From positions 5,499-69,498 of the forward strand of contig WTPW01002439.1 of NCBI GenBank assembly GCA_009809945.1: 64,000 bases of DNA, read 5' to 3'. The notes below the pieces were generated by a model. The model ran no database searches, was not told the origin of the DNA, and saw nothing but the letters and a program-made list of their open reading frames with translations. Each line of letters opens with the position of its first letter. Within the stretch, counting starts at the first letter, position 1. The position numbers and the translations under genes were made by a program. This DNA is from Gigaspora margarita. Its lineage: Eukaryota > Glomeromycota > Glomeromycetes > Diversisporales > Gigasporaceae. Shown here one piece after another: positions 25,522-38,800 of this stretch.

Positions 25522-25700
25522 TTATGATCAAAAATGTCATCACAATTATCACAATTCAAGTTCATTAACAATTGTTTAATCATGACTGTATTGTTGTCGA
25601 TTTGTAACAAAATTTTTTACAGTAATGCATGAATCAACCAAATATTGAGAGGTTAACCACCTGGGGTTTTTTATCTGGCCTGGGTGACCCATTGGGTGAA
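25522..25700 (+). repeat. R1 copy c, third part
   Basis: It continues R1 after the LTR element (TTATGATCAAAAATGTCATCACAA matched to 27,386-27,412, then GATTTGTAACAAA and ACCAAATATTG). Confidence 0.65.
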
Positions 25701-26390
25701 GATTTTTTAGACAATCAATTCACTAATCCTTACTCTAAATGGTAATGCTAAGATGTAATGATCAGAAAATAGAAAAGATATATATATATAGAAATAGAAA
25801 AAAATAAAAATAGACATTGAGCACAGCCTCAAATTTGGATTATGTAGGTTGAATTTACCGTCACAACGCACATACTTTGTAACTAGAGTTTTGACCCAGG
25901 TCACAAAATACTGTCTGGATTATAACCTGTTGACCTGGGTTATAACCCGCGCTATACGGGTCATACAGAAAATCACAATTTAACTCTTAAAAGTTTAATA
26001 CAACAACCTTAATTAGAGCTATTAGTGTAGAGAGAGCCTGTGCTCTAGATATTTAAACAGAACTTTTTGGATTTTATATTGAAAAATTTCTCGATTTTGC
26101 TTGTAATTTGAGTTCATTTATTTTCTACATCAGTGAATACCAGATTACCATGTTTTAACTATGTTGCTTATGAATTTAACCCATGTTATTTATGATCCAT
26201 TTAAACCGGAACAGATCATATATAAGCAATTTGTATTTTAATCAGTTCTTGCTTATTTGAATTCTAATCTGTTTGACCTGGGTCAAATAATTTTTGACCC
26301 ATGACCATTGGGTCATGTGACCCATATAAATCACCAGAACTGGGTATAAATCATTATATTATTTATTCAATTCAACTACTACCTGGTCTT
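25701..26390. other. No gene; cluster of GACCTGGGTC palindromic words
   Basis: TGACCTGGGT at 25,931 and TTGACCTGGGTCAAA near 26,273 are palindromic. GACCCATGACC and GGGTCATGTGACCC follow. This resembles the patches at 16,690-16,860 and 18,420-18,490 and may be part of one repeat family. Confidence 0.45.
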
Positions 26391-27896
26391 CCGTTCTTGG
26401 TTTTGCATGACAATGTCATGCAGCTATCTAGTAGTTATACGGCAAAATAAGGGGCATACATCTGCAAAATCATGCATTTTATTGGATTATGCATGAAGCA
26501 AAGCATAGGTGTGAATGCATATTGAGAGCATCGCACATTGCACCTTCGCCGAGCATGTGAGTACTTTCTTTTATATCCAGACAAATCTGCTATCATGAAT
26601 TACTGTTTATCCTGTGATCTGTTAATGTGACTAATACTGCAGTACAATAATCTGACTATTAATTAAAAGAAAAAAAATATCCATAGATGAAATTACAAAT
26701 GCTATAACAACCAATAGTAAAAATAAGCTTTTTGGACATAAATATTGGTGGCCTGATACAAATTTGCATATCTATTTGCTCAATATTTAGCATTTTTCAT
26801 TTTTTCATAGGATTTTTTATTGGGCTAATTAAATGATAATCTCTGATTATCAAAGATGAGAATGAAAGAATTTGCTAATCATTGACACAACTCTTTTAAA
26901 ATCATGAAATGTAATTTTTCCAAATTTGCTTCTGTTGCTTGATTACCTAATATATGCCAGCTATTTTAAGCAAAAAATAGTTAATCGAATGTTCACAAAT
27001 TTGAAAGCATTTTGTATAATGGTCTTAAGTTCAAGAACAAGTGCAAGTACACAAACAATTGCTCCGCAATAGATAAAAAAAAATTTCATAATATTAAAAA
27101 AAGTGAATATATTAGCAAATACTAAGAAAAAATTATATTCCACTAAAGATTTAGATGATTGATTTCTAGATTTTTCCATTTTTCGTAAACTTTTGGTCAG
27201 AATTTTTGCTGTCCAGATTATTTGATAATTACTAATTTTCTCACAATTTTTTGTAGTTCATCGATCTACCAACTGCAGTGTGCTAAAATTAATGTAGCAA
27301 TATAATTATTATGCTTTAATGCTTTTGATTGGATATACAATCCGTGATCAAAAATATTAAGACTAAATATCGAAGAGCAAGTTATGATCAAGAATGTTAT
27401 CACAATTCAAATTCTAGCAATTGTACATGATAGTACCAAATACATATAGTATTGTGCATCAATTTGTAACAAATACTTTATAGTAAATCATAGTAAAAAG
27501 CATTGCTGCCATAGTCCTATATTTATCTATTATATAAGAATTGTTTAACCAAATATTGTTTTAACAGGTTTTTGTCTCGATTTAATTGCATAACAATCAC
27601 TGAAAAAAATCTTTTTTTATTGTCTTTGGAATTGCACTAACTAAATATGTTATGAACCACATACATGTCATCATAGTTAGGGATGCATCTTGTGTGGGTC
27701 CCTAAAAAGTCCAGGTCCAAACTATTTAAGAAACTAGTTCACCCTCTATCAAAAAATACAATAGTGAGTATTATAATCTATTCAGATCGATGTAACTTAA
27801 CCAATTAGAAGATCTTGAGATTACAGGATATAGGACTGGTTTTCGGTCTAGTTCTGAACTAGTTTCTAAAAAGTCCTGTTCAAACTCAGTATGAAC
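26391..27896 (+). repeat. R1 copy d, first part
   Basis: The most complete R1 copy: hairpin at 26,405-26,421 (GCATGA/TCATGC), the TTTTTTATTGGGCTAATTAAATG block near 26,812, the CAAG-rich run near 27,035, the GTGGGTCCCTAAAAAGTCC block near 27,695 and the GATCGATGTAA block near 27,786. It is interrupted at 27,896 by a hAT-like element and resumes at 33,863. Confidence 0.78.
27889..27896. repeat. 8-bp target duplication, left (hAT-like element 3)
   Basis: GTATGAAC, identical to 33,863-33,870. Confidence 0.75.
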
Positions 27897-28867
27897 TAGT
27901 GTTTCGGTAAAATCTATTTTAAAATCTCTTAAAGGCGAAATAAATCTGAAATTTCTGAAATAGGTGTAACTTCCGAAATCTGGCGAAACCTCCAAAACAT
28001 TTATGATTTTTTTTACTTTTTTGAATTTCTATTGTATTATTTTTCTTGTATGCAGAATTGTATGTTAAATTCATAATTTATTTTGTATTACTAACATTAG
28101 CCCTATGCATTGACAATAGTTACGCTAAGGTTATTATTGTGAGGATAATCTGATTTGTGGCTTATATGAAATTGAGACCTATATGAAAAAGTAATAGCAT
28201 ATGATTGTATACAATTGAGATTATAGATATGTATGTTGTAGAGATTATAGATGCCATTATTATTGTTAGTGAGAGCAATTAGTCATAATACACGATTTAG
28301 CTCCAATAATAAATGCACGAGCTATAAATAATTGTTCATGGAGACTAATACATGTGATATAGTATCACGAGATAGTTGGATCGGGATTAGTACTTAAATA
28401 AATCATAAGTAATGATAAAAGAATTAAAAGAATGAAATGATGGATTAAAGAAATTAACAATGGTCCAGTTAAACAATAGAGTTATATAAGGATAGCAAAT
28501 GTCTTAAAAGTGATAATTAAACTAGAGTGAAGATAATATTAAAAGAATAAATTATAATGTATCAGATGCATAACAAAAAGTTTATACACTAAATCGTAAA
28601 TAAACTTTTTAACACTTTGAGAAATCGATATTTATTCAGAATTTATTTTTAAAGACATTGAAGTCTGAGAAAACTTTATTTGCGAAAATTGAGAGCATTT
28701 ATATACATTTTCTTTAACTACAACCTACTGTGTTTTGTTCTTCTGATACTTTTAGAGTTCTATTATTGTTTCCTAGTATTTGTGCGTAGGTTGTGAGCAA
28801 CCTGCATAAAGAAAGCTAGTTTAAAAAAGGTCGTTCACATTTTGGTCACAATGAATATTAGCAAATT

Positions 28868-28990
28868 TTATATATAGATATATATCGATTACTAACTGGT
28901 AAGATATATATCGATAATCAACACCCCTGTCAATTATTATCGATAGTGATAGTAATCGATATATATCCAGTTAACCGATATATATCAAAT
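28868..28990. repeat. Dyad of GATATATATCGAT blocks
   Basis: GATATATATCGATTACTAACTGG at the left is answered by CCAGTTAACCGATATATATC at the right, with ATCGATA words between. Related TATATCGAT words recur at 31,720-31,930. Confidence 0.6.
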
Positions 28991-29317
28991 ATAATATCAT
29001 TTAATAATTATTATATTCACATAATTATGCTTTTTGCAAATTTTTAAATGTTTTACAGGTTTTCGCAAGTTTTTGCAAATTTTTATTTATTTATTATTAT
29101 TATATATTATATTTTAAATTAAATATACAATATTCGCAAGTTTTTGCAATTTAATATAAAATTTTATTTTTTTTATTTATTATTATATATTATATTTTAA
29201 ATATTACATATTTTATTATATATTATTATAAAAAAAATGACAAAAAAAATAAAACCAAAAAAGAATGAAACTGAAAAAAAATAACGAAAATAAAATGAAA
29301 ATAAAAAAAAATAAACT

Positions 29318-29400
29318 ATAATATTTGCTTATATTTGCTTATATTTGCTTATTTTTGATTATATTCGCTTATATTTGCTCATATTCGCTACTACTTGCAA
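29318..29400. repeat. Short tandem repeat, unit about 10 bp (TATTTGCTTA)
   Basis: About eight degenerate units; a second short cluster lies at 29,596-29,662. Confidence 0.65.
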
Positions 29401-29734
29401 AATGCCAGAGAAGTTAGAATTGGTGTTCTTGTAAAGTGCCGGAATAGTTATATCATTTTTTGTGCAAAGTTCTGAAAGAATTAAGGAATAAATAAAATAA
29501 AAATAAAATTAGAAAAATAAATAAAAAAAAGAACAAAAAACAAAAAACGAAACTGAAAAAATAATAAAAAAAAATGAAAATGAAAAAAATAAACTATTTT
29601 ATTTGCTTCTATTCGTTCATATTTGCTTCTATTCGCTTATATTCACTTATTTTCGCTACTTTCTAAAAATATAGTAAAGTAAAACAAAATAAAAAAACTA
29701 TTTCTCAGAAGTGTTAGTGTTATACCACCTGTAC

Positions 29735-29885
29735 AAATGCAAGAGAAACAAGAAAAATCACTCTATACGACCCTTTACAAACACAAGAGAATGAGCAAGA
29801 CCACTCCATACGAATGCAAGAGAAACGAGCAAGACCACACTATACGAACGCAAGAGAAGAAAAACAAACAGACCACCCACAAGAA
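29735..29885. repeat. Degenerate tandem repeat, unit about 35-45 bp
   Basis: Three to four units containing ACGAATGCAAGAGAAACGAG followed by CAAGACCACTCTAT variants. The open frame over it has no family signature and is taken as a by-product. Confidence 0.6.
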
Positions 29886-30675
29886 CACTAAAAATCTACA
29901 TAATACTATCTACAAGAATACCGAGAGGCATGTAAAGCTATTTCACAAGAACACCAATGATACCAGTTAGTGACAATTCCAATAACGACACCAATGATGA
30001 CATCAACTACAATACTAGCAATGACACCAACTAGGACAACACTAATGCGTTGCCTTGCGCAAGATGTCGAAAAGTTACTATATTTCATACCAAAAAGTGT
30101 TTTTTTGTAAAAATAAAATAAAATAAATTAAATAAGAAAAAATGTATTTGTCATACCTGCAACATGTCACCAGCCCATAATGTTTTAAGGCCTTATTAAT
30201 GTTAAAGTAAAGTTAAATTAGAGTTAGGGTCAAGATTAATACAGAATTGCGAGAGGGTCATTTTTTGTTAAAAGTGCAGTAGGTGTTATCTTAGTAAAAT
30301 TTTGAGTTATAAATATACCTGTGACAAAAAAGGCATGTTGCAGGGTGCAACAAATACATTTTTCCATTAAATAATAATAAAAGAAAAAAAAATAAAAAAA
30401 CCAAAACGAAACTAAACGAAACTAAACGAAATGAAACGATCCAAAAAAAAATCAAAACGAAAATGAAAAAACAATGCAAAATTGATAAAAAATCTAAATT
30501 ATAAGCAAAAAAAAATAAACAAAGATCTAATCTGATCTTGTACTATGATCATCGAAACATTTTGAAACATTTTAAAAATATTAGTCAAACACGTTCTTGG
30601 TATGATCCAGGGTACAGATCTACTGATCCAGTTTGATTTTCCAGTTCTAAAATATTTTGAAACAATTCGAAATAT

Positions 30676-30676
30676 T

Positions 30677-30709
<33 letters not shown>

Positions 30710-30785
30710 GAGGAAAAAAGGGAGAAAGAAGAAGAAAAGGAAAAAAAAAGGGAGAGGAGAAAAAAAAAGAGAGAGAGGAGTAAAA
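30676..30785. repeat. Purine tract (A/G only, about 110 nt)
   Basis: Nearly uninterrupted purines; the lysine/glutamate-rich frames here are a consequence of composition. Confidence 0.8.
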
Positions 30786-31029
30786 ATCATGCGAAAATGC
30801 TTTTTTTTCCCTAAGACAGTTTTGTATTATTTTGTTTTTGTCTTAGAAAAAATTAATTATTCTCGCTCAGATTTCATATTAAACACTGTCTTTATTAGAC
30901 ATTACGAAAATATGTGATATGATAGTGCTCCACTTTATCACTTTCTCTTTTGATATTGCACATTGTGCTCATAGCAACTCTATGTACATGTGAATATGCA
31001 CACGTAATGAAGCATAATTGAGGATTGCC

Positions 31030-31345
31030 AACACTAAGGTGTGGTGCATTTTACGGGAGTGTTCAAGCCCATGCTTATGGTGTAGCACATTCAACTCGTT
31101 ATATACAACATCAATTTTTATAATAGTAAGTTCAAGCCTGCGCTATAGTGCGGCGCATTCACCTCATTACACATAATATCAATTTTTATATAGCGGTGCA
31201 TTACACATGACAATATTAACTTTTATAAGTGTAGTGAGTTGATCCCATGCTTCAACTCGATACACTTGATTATGTCCACATAAAATAGCAAGTTCGAGCT
31301 CACGCTATGGTGTAGTGCATTTAACTCATTACACATGACAACAGG
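31030..31345. repeat. Degenerate tandem repeat, unit about 70-90 bp
   Basis: Four to five units with the order GTTCAAGCC, GCTATGGTGTAG, GCATTCAACTCATTACAC, ACATCAATTTTTATA. The units are relatively GC-rich for the region. Confidence 0.65.
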
Positions 31346-32094
31346 CAGGGTACTAGGTGCAACGAACAAGAGAGAGGGCATGAGAGATAGGAACCAGATT
31401 ATAATCAGGTGTTGAAGAGAACAAAAGACAAGTCAAGTGAAGTAAGAAAGCACTGAGATTCACTATTTACTTTTATATGTATTTTTATAATCTCTGCTGC
31501 ATGCATACGTACATATATATGCCTGTCACAGGTCTGACGACGTGACTGTTCGGGGTTTAGATAATTATTTTTATTTTATTTTTATTTTCTTTTTTTATAT
31601 ATATTCTTTTTATGATTTATTTGTTTGTTTTCTTAATTGTAAAGTCATGTGATAAGGCATCGGGAAAGGTAGGGAGCAATGAATTGTGATTGAATTGTGA
31701 ATGTATTGTGAATTCATCAGAAAATTTTATATATAGATATTGATCGATATATAACATTTAATCATTTTATATCGATTATAAAATATCGTTATATATCGAT
31801 TAATTAGATAAAAATCGATATATGTCTAAATCGATATATATCATTTTCTATATTAAATCGTTATATATCTATAAATCGATTATAATTGGAATTATTTGAA
31901 ATAATATATAACGATTAACAGATCTTTAATGATTATATAATGTTTTGACTGTTACTGAGTAAAAAAAAAAAAAAAAAAAAAAGTAAAATTTCAAAAAAAA
32001 GTAGGCTAAAAAAAAGTGTGTAAGCAACTTTTATAGTGTGTGGCAACTTTGCTTGCAAAACATAGCAATATTAAAATATACATATAAATAATAA

Positions 32095-32385
32095 TACTAG
32101 ATAAAATAGTTTAATTTATATAATTTAAAATATTTATTTAAAATTTACAATATTACGTATGTTTAAGATAAAAAAATTATAATTTAATAAAATATTTATT
32201 TAAAATTTATACAGTAGTATTAAATATATTTAAGATAAAAAAATATAATTTAATAAAATATTTATTTAAAATTTATAGTATTATATATTTAAAATAAAAA
32301 AAATATAATTTAATAAAATATTTATTTAAAATTTATAGTATTATATATATTTAAGGTAAAAAAAATATAATTTAAAATAAAAAGA
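32095..32385. repeat. AT-only tandem repeat, unit about 60 bp
   Basis: Four to five units with TATAATTTAATAAAATATTT, then ATTTAAAATTTATAGTATTA and TATTTAAGATAAAAAAA. Confidence 0.75.
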
Positions 32386-33862
32386 AAAAATCTTAACTAA
32401 GAAAGTGGCACCTATTTCTAGAAACTTTTTTTGTTATATCTAATTTTTTTTTAAATTTTAATATATTTTTATAAAATTTTGTATATAAAATTTATTATTT
32501 ATTATTTGATACTATATAAATTGAATTGTATTTATATATAAACAAATTTTTTTCTAATAAGCTTAAAACTTTGTGAAATTTCTTTAAATTTGGCCACTGC
32601 ATCCTATTTCTAGAAATCTAATATAACTATTCTAATAAATTTAGAAATGTAAAATTTTTTTTATATTATTATTTTTTTTACGTTTGTTTTTTTTTGTTTT
32701 TTTTTGTTTTTTTTGTTGCTCTCTGTTCATTTTTTTGCTCTTATTTCTTCAAGTTTTTGTTGTTTAATAATTTCTTTGTTATATATTTCTTTGTAATTGC
32801 TTCAAACCTTACTAGAGTTCCAAAATTAAAGTTTGAAGTTGAGATTTAGGCTTTTTTGAACTAAAAAAGTATTTAATGATAGATATTTCATAATCAATAA
32901 AAAAAACTAGTTCTTGAATGTTCAATTCTTTGAATAAATTCACATCATTCTTGATTTTGCTTTTCATAATAATAATGATACATTTCAAATAATAAGTTTT
33001 TATTTATTTTATTTATTTATTTTTATTTACTTATTTATTTATTTTAAGTAATTTTAACTAATACCAATATTTTTTTCCAATATCAGGTAATGGTTTGACT
33101 AAATATAAGGTAAATTGGGTAGCAAAATGTTTGTTGATTTAAAAAAAATTCAAAAGTTAATTTTTTCATTAAAACTCCAATATGTAAATGTAGCCTTATA
33201 GTTATATAAATGATTAATTTTATTCAGCATAATATATATTCTAACTTATATATTTGTATTCACGTGAATTGTTTAAAAAAATTTGTGTTTTATAGTACAT
33301 TGTAACAAAAAAAATAAAAGTTTCAAACAATAGGCTTATTTCTAGAAATAGGTAACATTACCTTATATATAATAATATAAAATAAATTAATATAAAATAA
33401 AATTTATAAATTTAAAATATAAAATAAATTTTATAAAATTTAAAATATATAAAATCAAAATTTTAAAAATATAAAAATATATAAGTTTATTAGAATTAGG
33501 ATTTGCAACAATTACTTAACAAATAAAGAAAATAATCATTATTCATATGTTATGGATATATATAAGTAAATATTTTGTGGAATCTATTCACACAATCCCA
33601 AACTGAACTTATACTCTATTTTACTTTGCTCTAGGTATTTTTCTAATTAATTTCTAATATTATATTTTGGAACTTTTGCCAGGTTTCAGTTTCACCAATT
33701 TTTAGATATTTTGCCAGGTTTTAGATATTTTATTATATTTTAGACATTTTGCTAGTTTTGCCAGTTTTAGAAGTATCAGATTTTAGGCTTTAGACAAAAC
33801 ATGTTTCACCCTATATCAGAAATTTTGCCTTGGCAAAATATGCAATTTTGTCTGAAATACTA

Positions 33863-34110
33863 GTATGAACCAGTTTTTTATAGACTACTTACATTTTTAC
33901 TTCAGTATTTACTATAGATAAATGCAAATGGTAATTGAAGAAAATTCTAATATTTAGATAGTTTAAAACCTGATTACTTATAAAATTAAATTGAATATTG
34001 ATATCTATAAGTTTGTCAGAGCAGTCACCTCAAAATTTACTATAATTGAAATTATAATCACAACTATTGCAGCATATAATTGATTGATTAATTGATTGAT
34101 TGGATGCTAT
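33863..34110 (+). repeat. R1 copy d, second part
   Basis: GAAAATTCTAATATTTAGA, TTTAAAACCTGATTACTTAT and TTGATTGATTAATTGATTGATTGG match the end of R1 near 2,775-2,845. The first 8 bases are the target duplication of hAT-like element 3. Confidence 0.65.
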
Positions 34111-35104
34111 AGCAGAAACATGCATTCTTCAAATATGTGCAACTTATACAGGAGTTCCAAAATTCTGGGTTGGGATGTGTTAGAGTGCATTAGAATCATG
34201 GTCAGTTGGATTGGAATTGATCGATTTTGCTCCAAAATCATAAAAAATTTTACTAATAAATCATATTCATTTATTAAACAAAAAATGCCTAGCTGATAAT
34301 TTTGATATAGAACCTGCTAACAACTAAAGCCAAACACTGATCTAGATCTGATATATCTGGTTCAGAAATTTGGGAATACCCTATAAAAATTAATTAGTAC
34401 AAGGTTATACTTCAGATAAACATGTATCAGATTGGATGACTACTATAAAAATAAAAATAATAAATATTTGAATTACTGTACTTAAATAAATTTATTAAAA
34501 GTTATATATTTAAGGCTACACAAAGTTGATTTTTATTTTACAAAACTTAGATTAGTTATTCAGATCTTTTTTAATTTGCTATAAATTAATAGAATAATAA
34601 GTTATGCAAGGTTAATTTTTTGCACATTAAGGATTCAAAAAAATTGTATCAGCAATCATCTTTGTTTTATCAATTCTATCAAATAATTATAGCAAATTAA
34701 AGTTTCTTTTAGTTGGTACCAGATAAGAATAGAGATATGCCAGAAACATTAATCATTAGTTAATTTTGGGACCTGATTTAAAATTCAGTAAGCAGAGTGA
34801 AATTTGCATTTATGTTTTTTATTATAAGTGATTTCACTATTTTACAATTCAGGATTCTCCCTGTCATATTATAATTATCAAATTTATAGTAAATTTTTGG
34901 TAATAAAAATGCAGTTTTTGATAATATAATTTTTAGCCAGTATATCACTTGAGTATAATCTTTATAGGCAAAAAATTTTATTATCAAAACCTACATGTTT
35001 ATTACTATTGAAAATTGCTAATTATTGCCACAAAATTTATCACATGTTCTACTAAGTTTCAAATTAGCTATAAGCATTTGAATTCAATACAAAATTACCT
35101 TTTA
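34111..35104. other. AT-rich sequence, no gene seen
   Basis: Only short open frames without family features; no repeat structure noticed. Confidence 0.5.
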
Positions 35105-35275
35105 ATATTGGAGTTATTTAACAATTCTAAATTATACTTTCTATATAAATGCAAAATAACTTCTGAAAGTTAATTTTAAATTTTGATCAAATTAAGCTTA
35201 ATTCTTGCTATTATTCAAATAATACCCCTAGATATTAGTTTGAGTTTGTACAGTTTATCATCCATTTCGTGACTG
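35105..35275. repeat. Short repeat shared with 41,745-41,870
   Basis: TTGGAGTTATT, AAATTA-ACTTTC, AAATAACT, TTTTGATCAAATTAAGCTTAA and TTTATCATCCATT occur in the same order in both places, each just upstream of an R1 copy. Confidence 0.7.
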
Positions 35276-35431
35276 CATTGTGCTTCTTATTGGTCGATTT
35301 TATTATATTTAAAGTATACCTTTATATAAACTCTATATAAAGTACCCTCTGCCTAATAGTACCTACCAGGTACTAATCAAGATTTTGCCCTAGAAATAGA
35401 GTATTAATTGCCACAAATTATGTTAGTCTTC

Positions 35432-36235
35432 TATTCCTGCTTTTGCAACAATATTGCATAGCTATCTAGTATATACTATGAGCAAAGTAATGAAATCATA
35501 AAGTGTAAAGTTATATAGCAAATTAAATGATGCATGTCCGCAAAATCTTGGATCCAATTATTTCTCATGCTCCTAACTGTCACATGCTATTTATTTTTTA
35601 TATATCAAGTATCACATAGTATACTGCTGAAAGGATACTGATCTGTTAATATGACTAATACTAATGTATAATTAGACATCTGACCATTAAAAAAAATGCT
35701 ATTATCCGTAGAATTACAAATGCCTATAACAACCAATAGTAAATATGTGCTTTTTAGATATAACTATCAGTGGCCCAATACAAATTTGCATATTAATTCA
35801 TTCAGTATTTGGCAACTTTCATTTTTTTCATAGGATTTTTATTGGGTGATTAAATTATAATCTTTGATTATCACAGATAAAATAAAAGAAATTTTAATTA
35901 TTAACACAACTCTCTTAAAATCATGTACCATAAATTTTTCACATTGATTTCTGTTGTTTAATTAACTAATATATGCCAACTATTTTGATCAAAAAAATAG
36001 CTAAAAAAGTTAATCAAATGTTTCACAAATTTGAAAGTGCTTTGTATAATGCTCTTAAGTTCAAGAACAAGAACAATAGCTCTGCAATATATAAAAAAAT
36101 TGTTTAATAAAAAACAGTGAATATATTAGCAAATACTAAGAAAAATTACATTATACTAAAGATTTAGATTATTGATTTCTAGATTCTATTTTTGTAAATT
36201 TTTGGTCAGAATTTTGGCCATGCAGATTATACCAG
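35432..36235 (+). repeat. R1 copy e, truncated
   Basis: It starts with CTATTCCTGC and the hairpin TGCAA/TTGCA (35,444-35,458), and keeps the CGCAAAATCTTGGATCC block, the GGATTTTTATTGG block and the CAAGAACAAGAAC run. It stops near 36,235, after TTTGGTCAGAATTTTGGCC. Confidence 0.75.
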
Positions 36236-38800
36236 AAACATAGTACAAAGTACGAAAGTGTATAGTTTACAAGCTACTATCTGTGTGCACAATCTTGGAT
36301 ATTATTGTATGGCATTTTAAGTCAATCATTGGATGTGTATTATTACATTTATATTTACATAGATTGGGTAGATTTTGTCCTTTATGAATAAGGATAGATT
36401 TTATTTTGGCTATGCATAGCTTTCAAATTCTGATAATTTCATCACTGAAGTGACTATTGTGAGATCATCTACCTTTATTGCAAATCACGTTGATTTTTGT
36501 CTTTTATAGTTAGTCTAGTGCTGAATATTGGTAATAATTATATCTCCCTCCTGCCCTCTATTTTAAGTGATCTTGCAGCTATTAGTAGTGTTGATCTAGT
36601 TGGGTGATATATTGAATGGTTAAGAATCCATATCTATAGTAGTAGTACAAAGTTCTTTGCAGTTAGTTTTTGGGCTCCACAGTTGTGTGAGCAGTGCAAA
36701 AACCCTTATTAGTAAATAGTTAGGCTCTGTAGCTGCAGGATAATACTCTGATTCTCTTTTTAGCTGTATAGATGAATGCTAGCTACTTTTTTATATTTGG
36801 GGTTTTATGTAATTGTCAGAACACAGTTTAGGCCTTGGGTTTAGGAGAAAGTAGTAGTTTATACATTTATCAGTTGTTCTAATCTAGAGGTTTTTGTTAT
36901 AGATATTGAGAGTTGAGTATGTAATGCTAGAGCTTGCTTGGATAGCAAACCTATTCCTATATGTTTTTCATATTTAGCAATAAAGTAGCTGATCGAGCAA
37001 TAATAATAGCATGAGCATAGAGACTGTTATATCTTACTATTTTCAAAAATTTTGAATTTATTCATTTAAATATTTTTATGCATGTTCCCCTATTAAGCAA
37101 GTTTGTTTACTTGCTTTTTTTAAAAGTTCTTCCACTTTCTAAATATGTCTATTATTTCACATAGTATTATAATTAATTTATATATTTTAATTCATTTTAA
37201 TATTGAGTTTATAAAGAAAATGAAGATCAAATAATACAATTAAGTAAGTAACAAGATAATCATAATTCAGTAAACAATTGAATAATTATAACTATTGTAC
37301 CAGTCTGATGTAACAACCCATGCATCATTTTTAGCTCGATAAGATGCCAATTATTCTATTGTCATGAAATATTAAATATACACATTAGATAAGGTCACTG
37401 ATATTTATTAGGTAATATTTTAGGAGTAGTAGAGTCAAGACAAATCTTACCTTATATAAAAAAATTAGCCAATTAAATTTAGCTAAATATTTTACCTAGG
37501 GGTGGGAGTAAGCTCCTATAGTAAATGGATATTAGGCAATAAATGTTGGTGCCCTAATATTGTAAATAAAAAAGAATCTATAATTTAAATTATTAATTCT
37601 TTCATACAAAATATTTAACAATTAAATCAAAGCTCATACATTTTAATGAATTATTTTTTTTATTTTAGTTTTTATGTTGTAAATATTTTTTAAATCATAT
37701 ATACAGATAACATAATAGTGGCTTGGTGGCTTAATCCATGCAAGATCGTATACACTCAAAATATCACATATACACGATTACACAGACTTGTAAACAGTGT
37801 GCCATAAGCATATACGCTCATTAAAGAACGTATAAGCTTAAATTAAAGCCAATACACACAAAAAAGAGTATAACGCTCTAGCCAAATTAAATGTATATTA
37901 GACCTTCAAATTCTAATAAAGTTAGATAGAAGTTCAACATTCAATTAAAAATGCAAGATAATAATAAAAGTAAAACCCTTATCTTTTGAATTCAATTTTA
38001 ACCTTAATGAACCTTGTGAAACTTAATTCGATGGACTAAATTGACTTGTAACTTCATATTGCCTTATTATATCTCAAATTCTGTATGATGAGTTTTTTAA
38101 TTCTTTAGAGTTGCTCACATGATTCCAGTTACCTTTGAACTTCGTATAACTCTCCTATGTCGAAATTACCCAGATTTCACCTAATTATCAATACAAATCG
38201 CCAATACTTTTAATTATATATTTATCGCCCACATCGATATCAATTGTTATCAGTACTATCCCAGCATTCTATATCACCTTTATAACCCAGTATCATTTCG
38301 TTCTATTAATCCTCTGTCATTATAACCTCTCCCTTTTACTATTACTCTATTCACTTCTACCCGTAATCAGTTAGAGTTTAAATTGACTATTGTCTATATT
38401 GTTTTATAGCTCTCCCAAATCAACCATTACAACATAATGATAATAATGTAAAAAATCTACTTTTTAAAAAAAAACGAAGAACCAAATCTAGTCTAAAAAC
38501 AAAAACGTAATTATGTATAGCTTTACAAAAGTTTTAAAAAAGTAAAAATTTATTAACATAACTTCATTCAGTGAAAATTATATAAAGTAAAACAAAATAA
38601 CATATGACCCAATATAATTAGAATTTAAAGAAAGAAAAATCTTAATAATATGCAATTACCCAGAAAGAATTTTAATAAAAATATGAAGAAAGCAAAGATC
38701 TATATATTAAGGAACTATGGTATGATAAACCATATGATATAAACATGTATTCTGATTGGCAAAATTCTGTTCTACGCTGCATATCATGTTACACATATAC
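36236..38800. other. No gene recognised
   Basis: Somewhat less AT-biased at 36,240-37,000 but without an open frame of note. No terminal repeats or RNA-gene motif was found. Confidence 0.45.

Larger units (their letters stand above)
27897..33862. mobile_element. hAT-like non-autonomous element 3, about 6 kb
   Basis: The ends are TAGTGTTTCGGTAAAAT and, inverted at the right, TAGTATTTCAGACAAAAT. They are flanked by the 8-bp repeat GTATGAAC and lie within R1 copy d, whose sequence resumes on the far side. Subterminal regions carry repeated words such as CTGGCGAAACC on the left and many CCTGGCAAAA words on the right (33,660-33,840, as complement). No transposase frame was found. The interior is mostly tandem repeats and simple sequence, and may itself be composite. 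Inverted ends are short and imperfect, so the call rests mainly on duplication plus interruption. Confidence 0.65.

Noticed and set aside
30602-30917. Lysine/glutamate-rich open frames
   Set aside because: They are produced by a purine tract and have no domain or conservation evidence.
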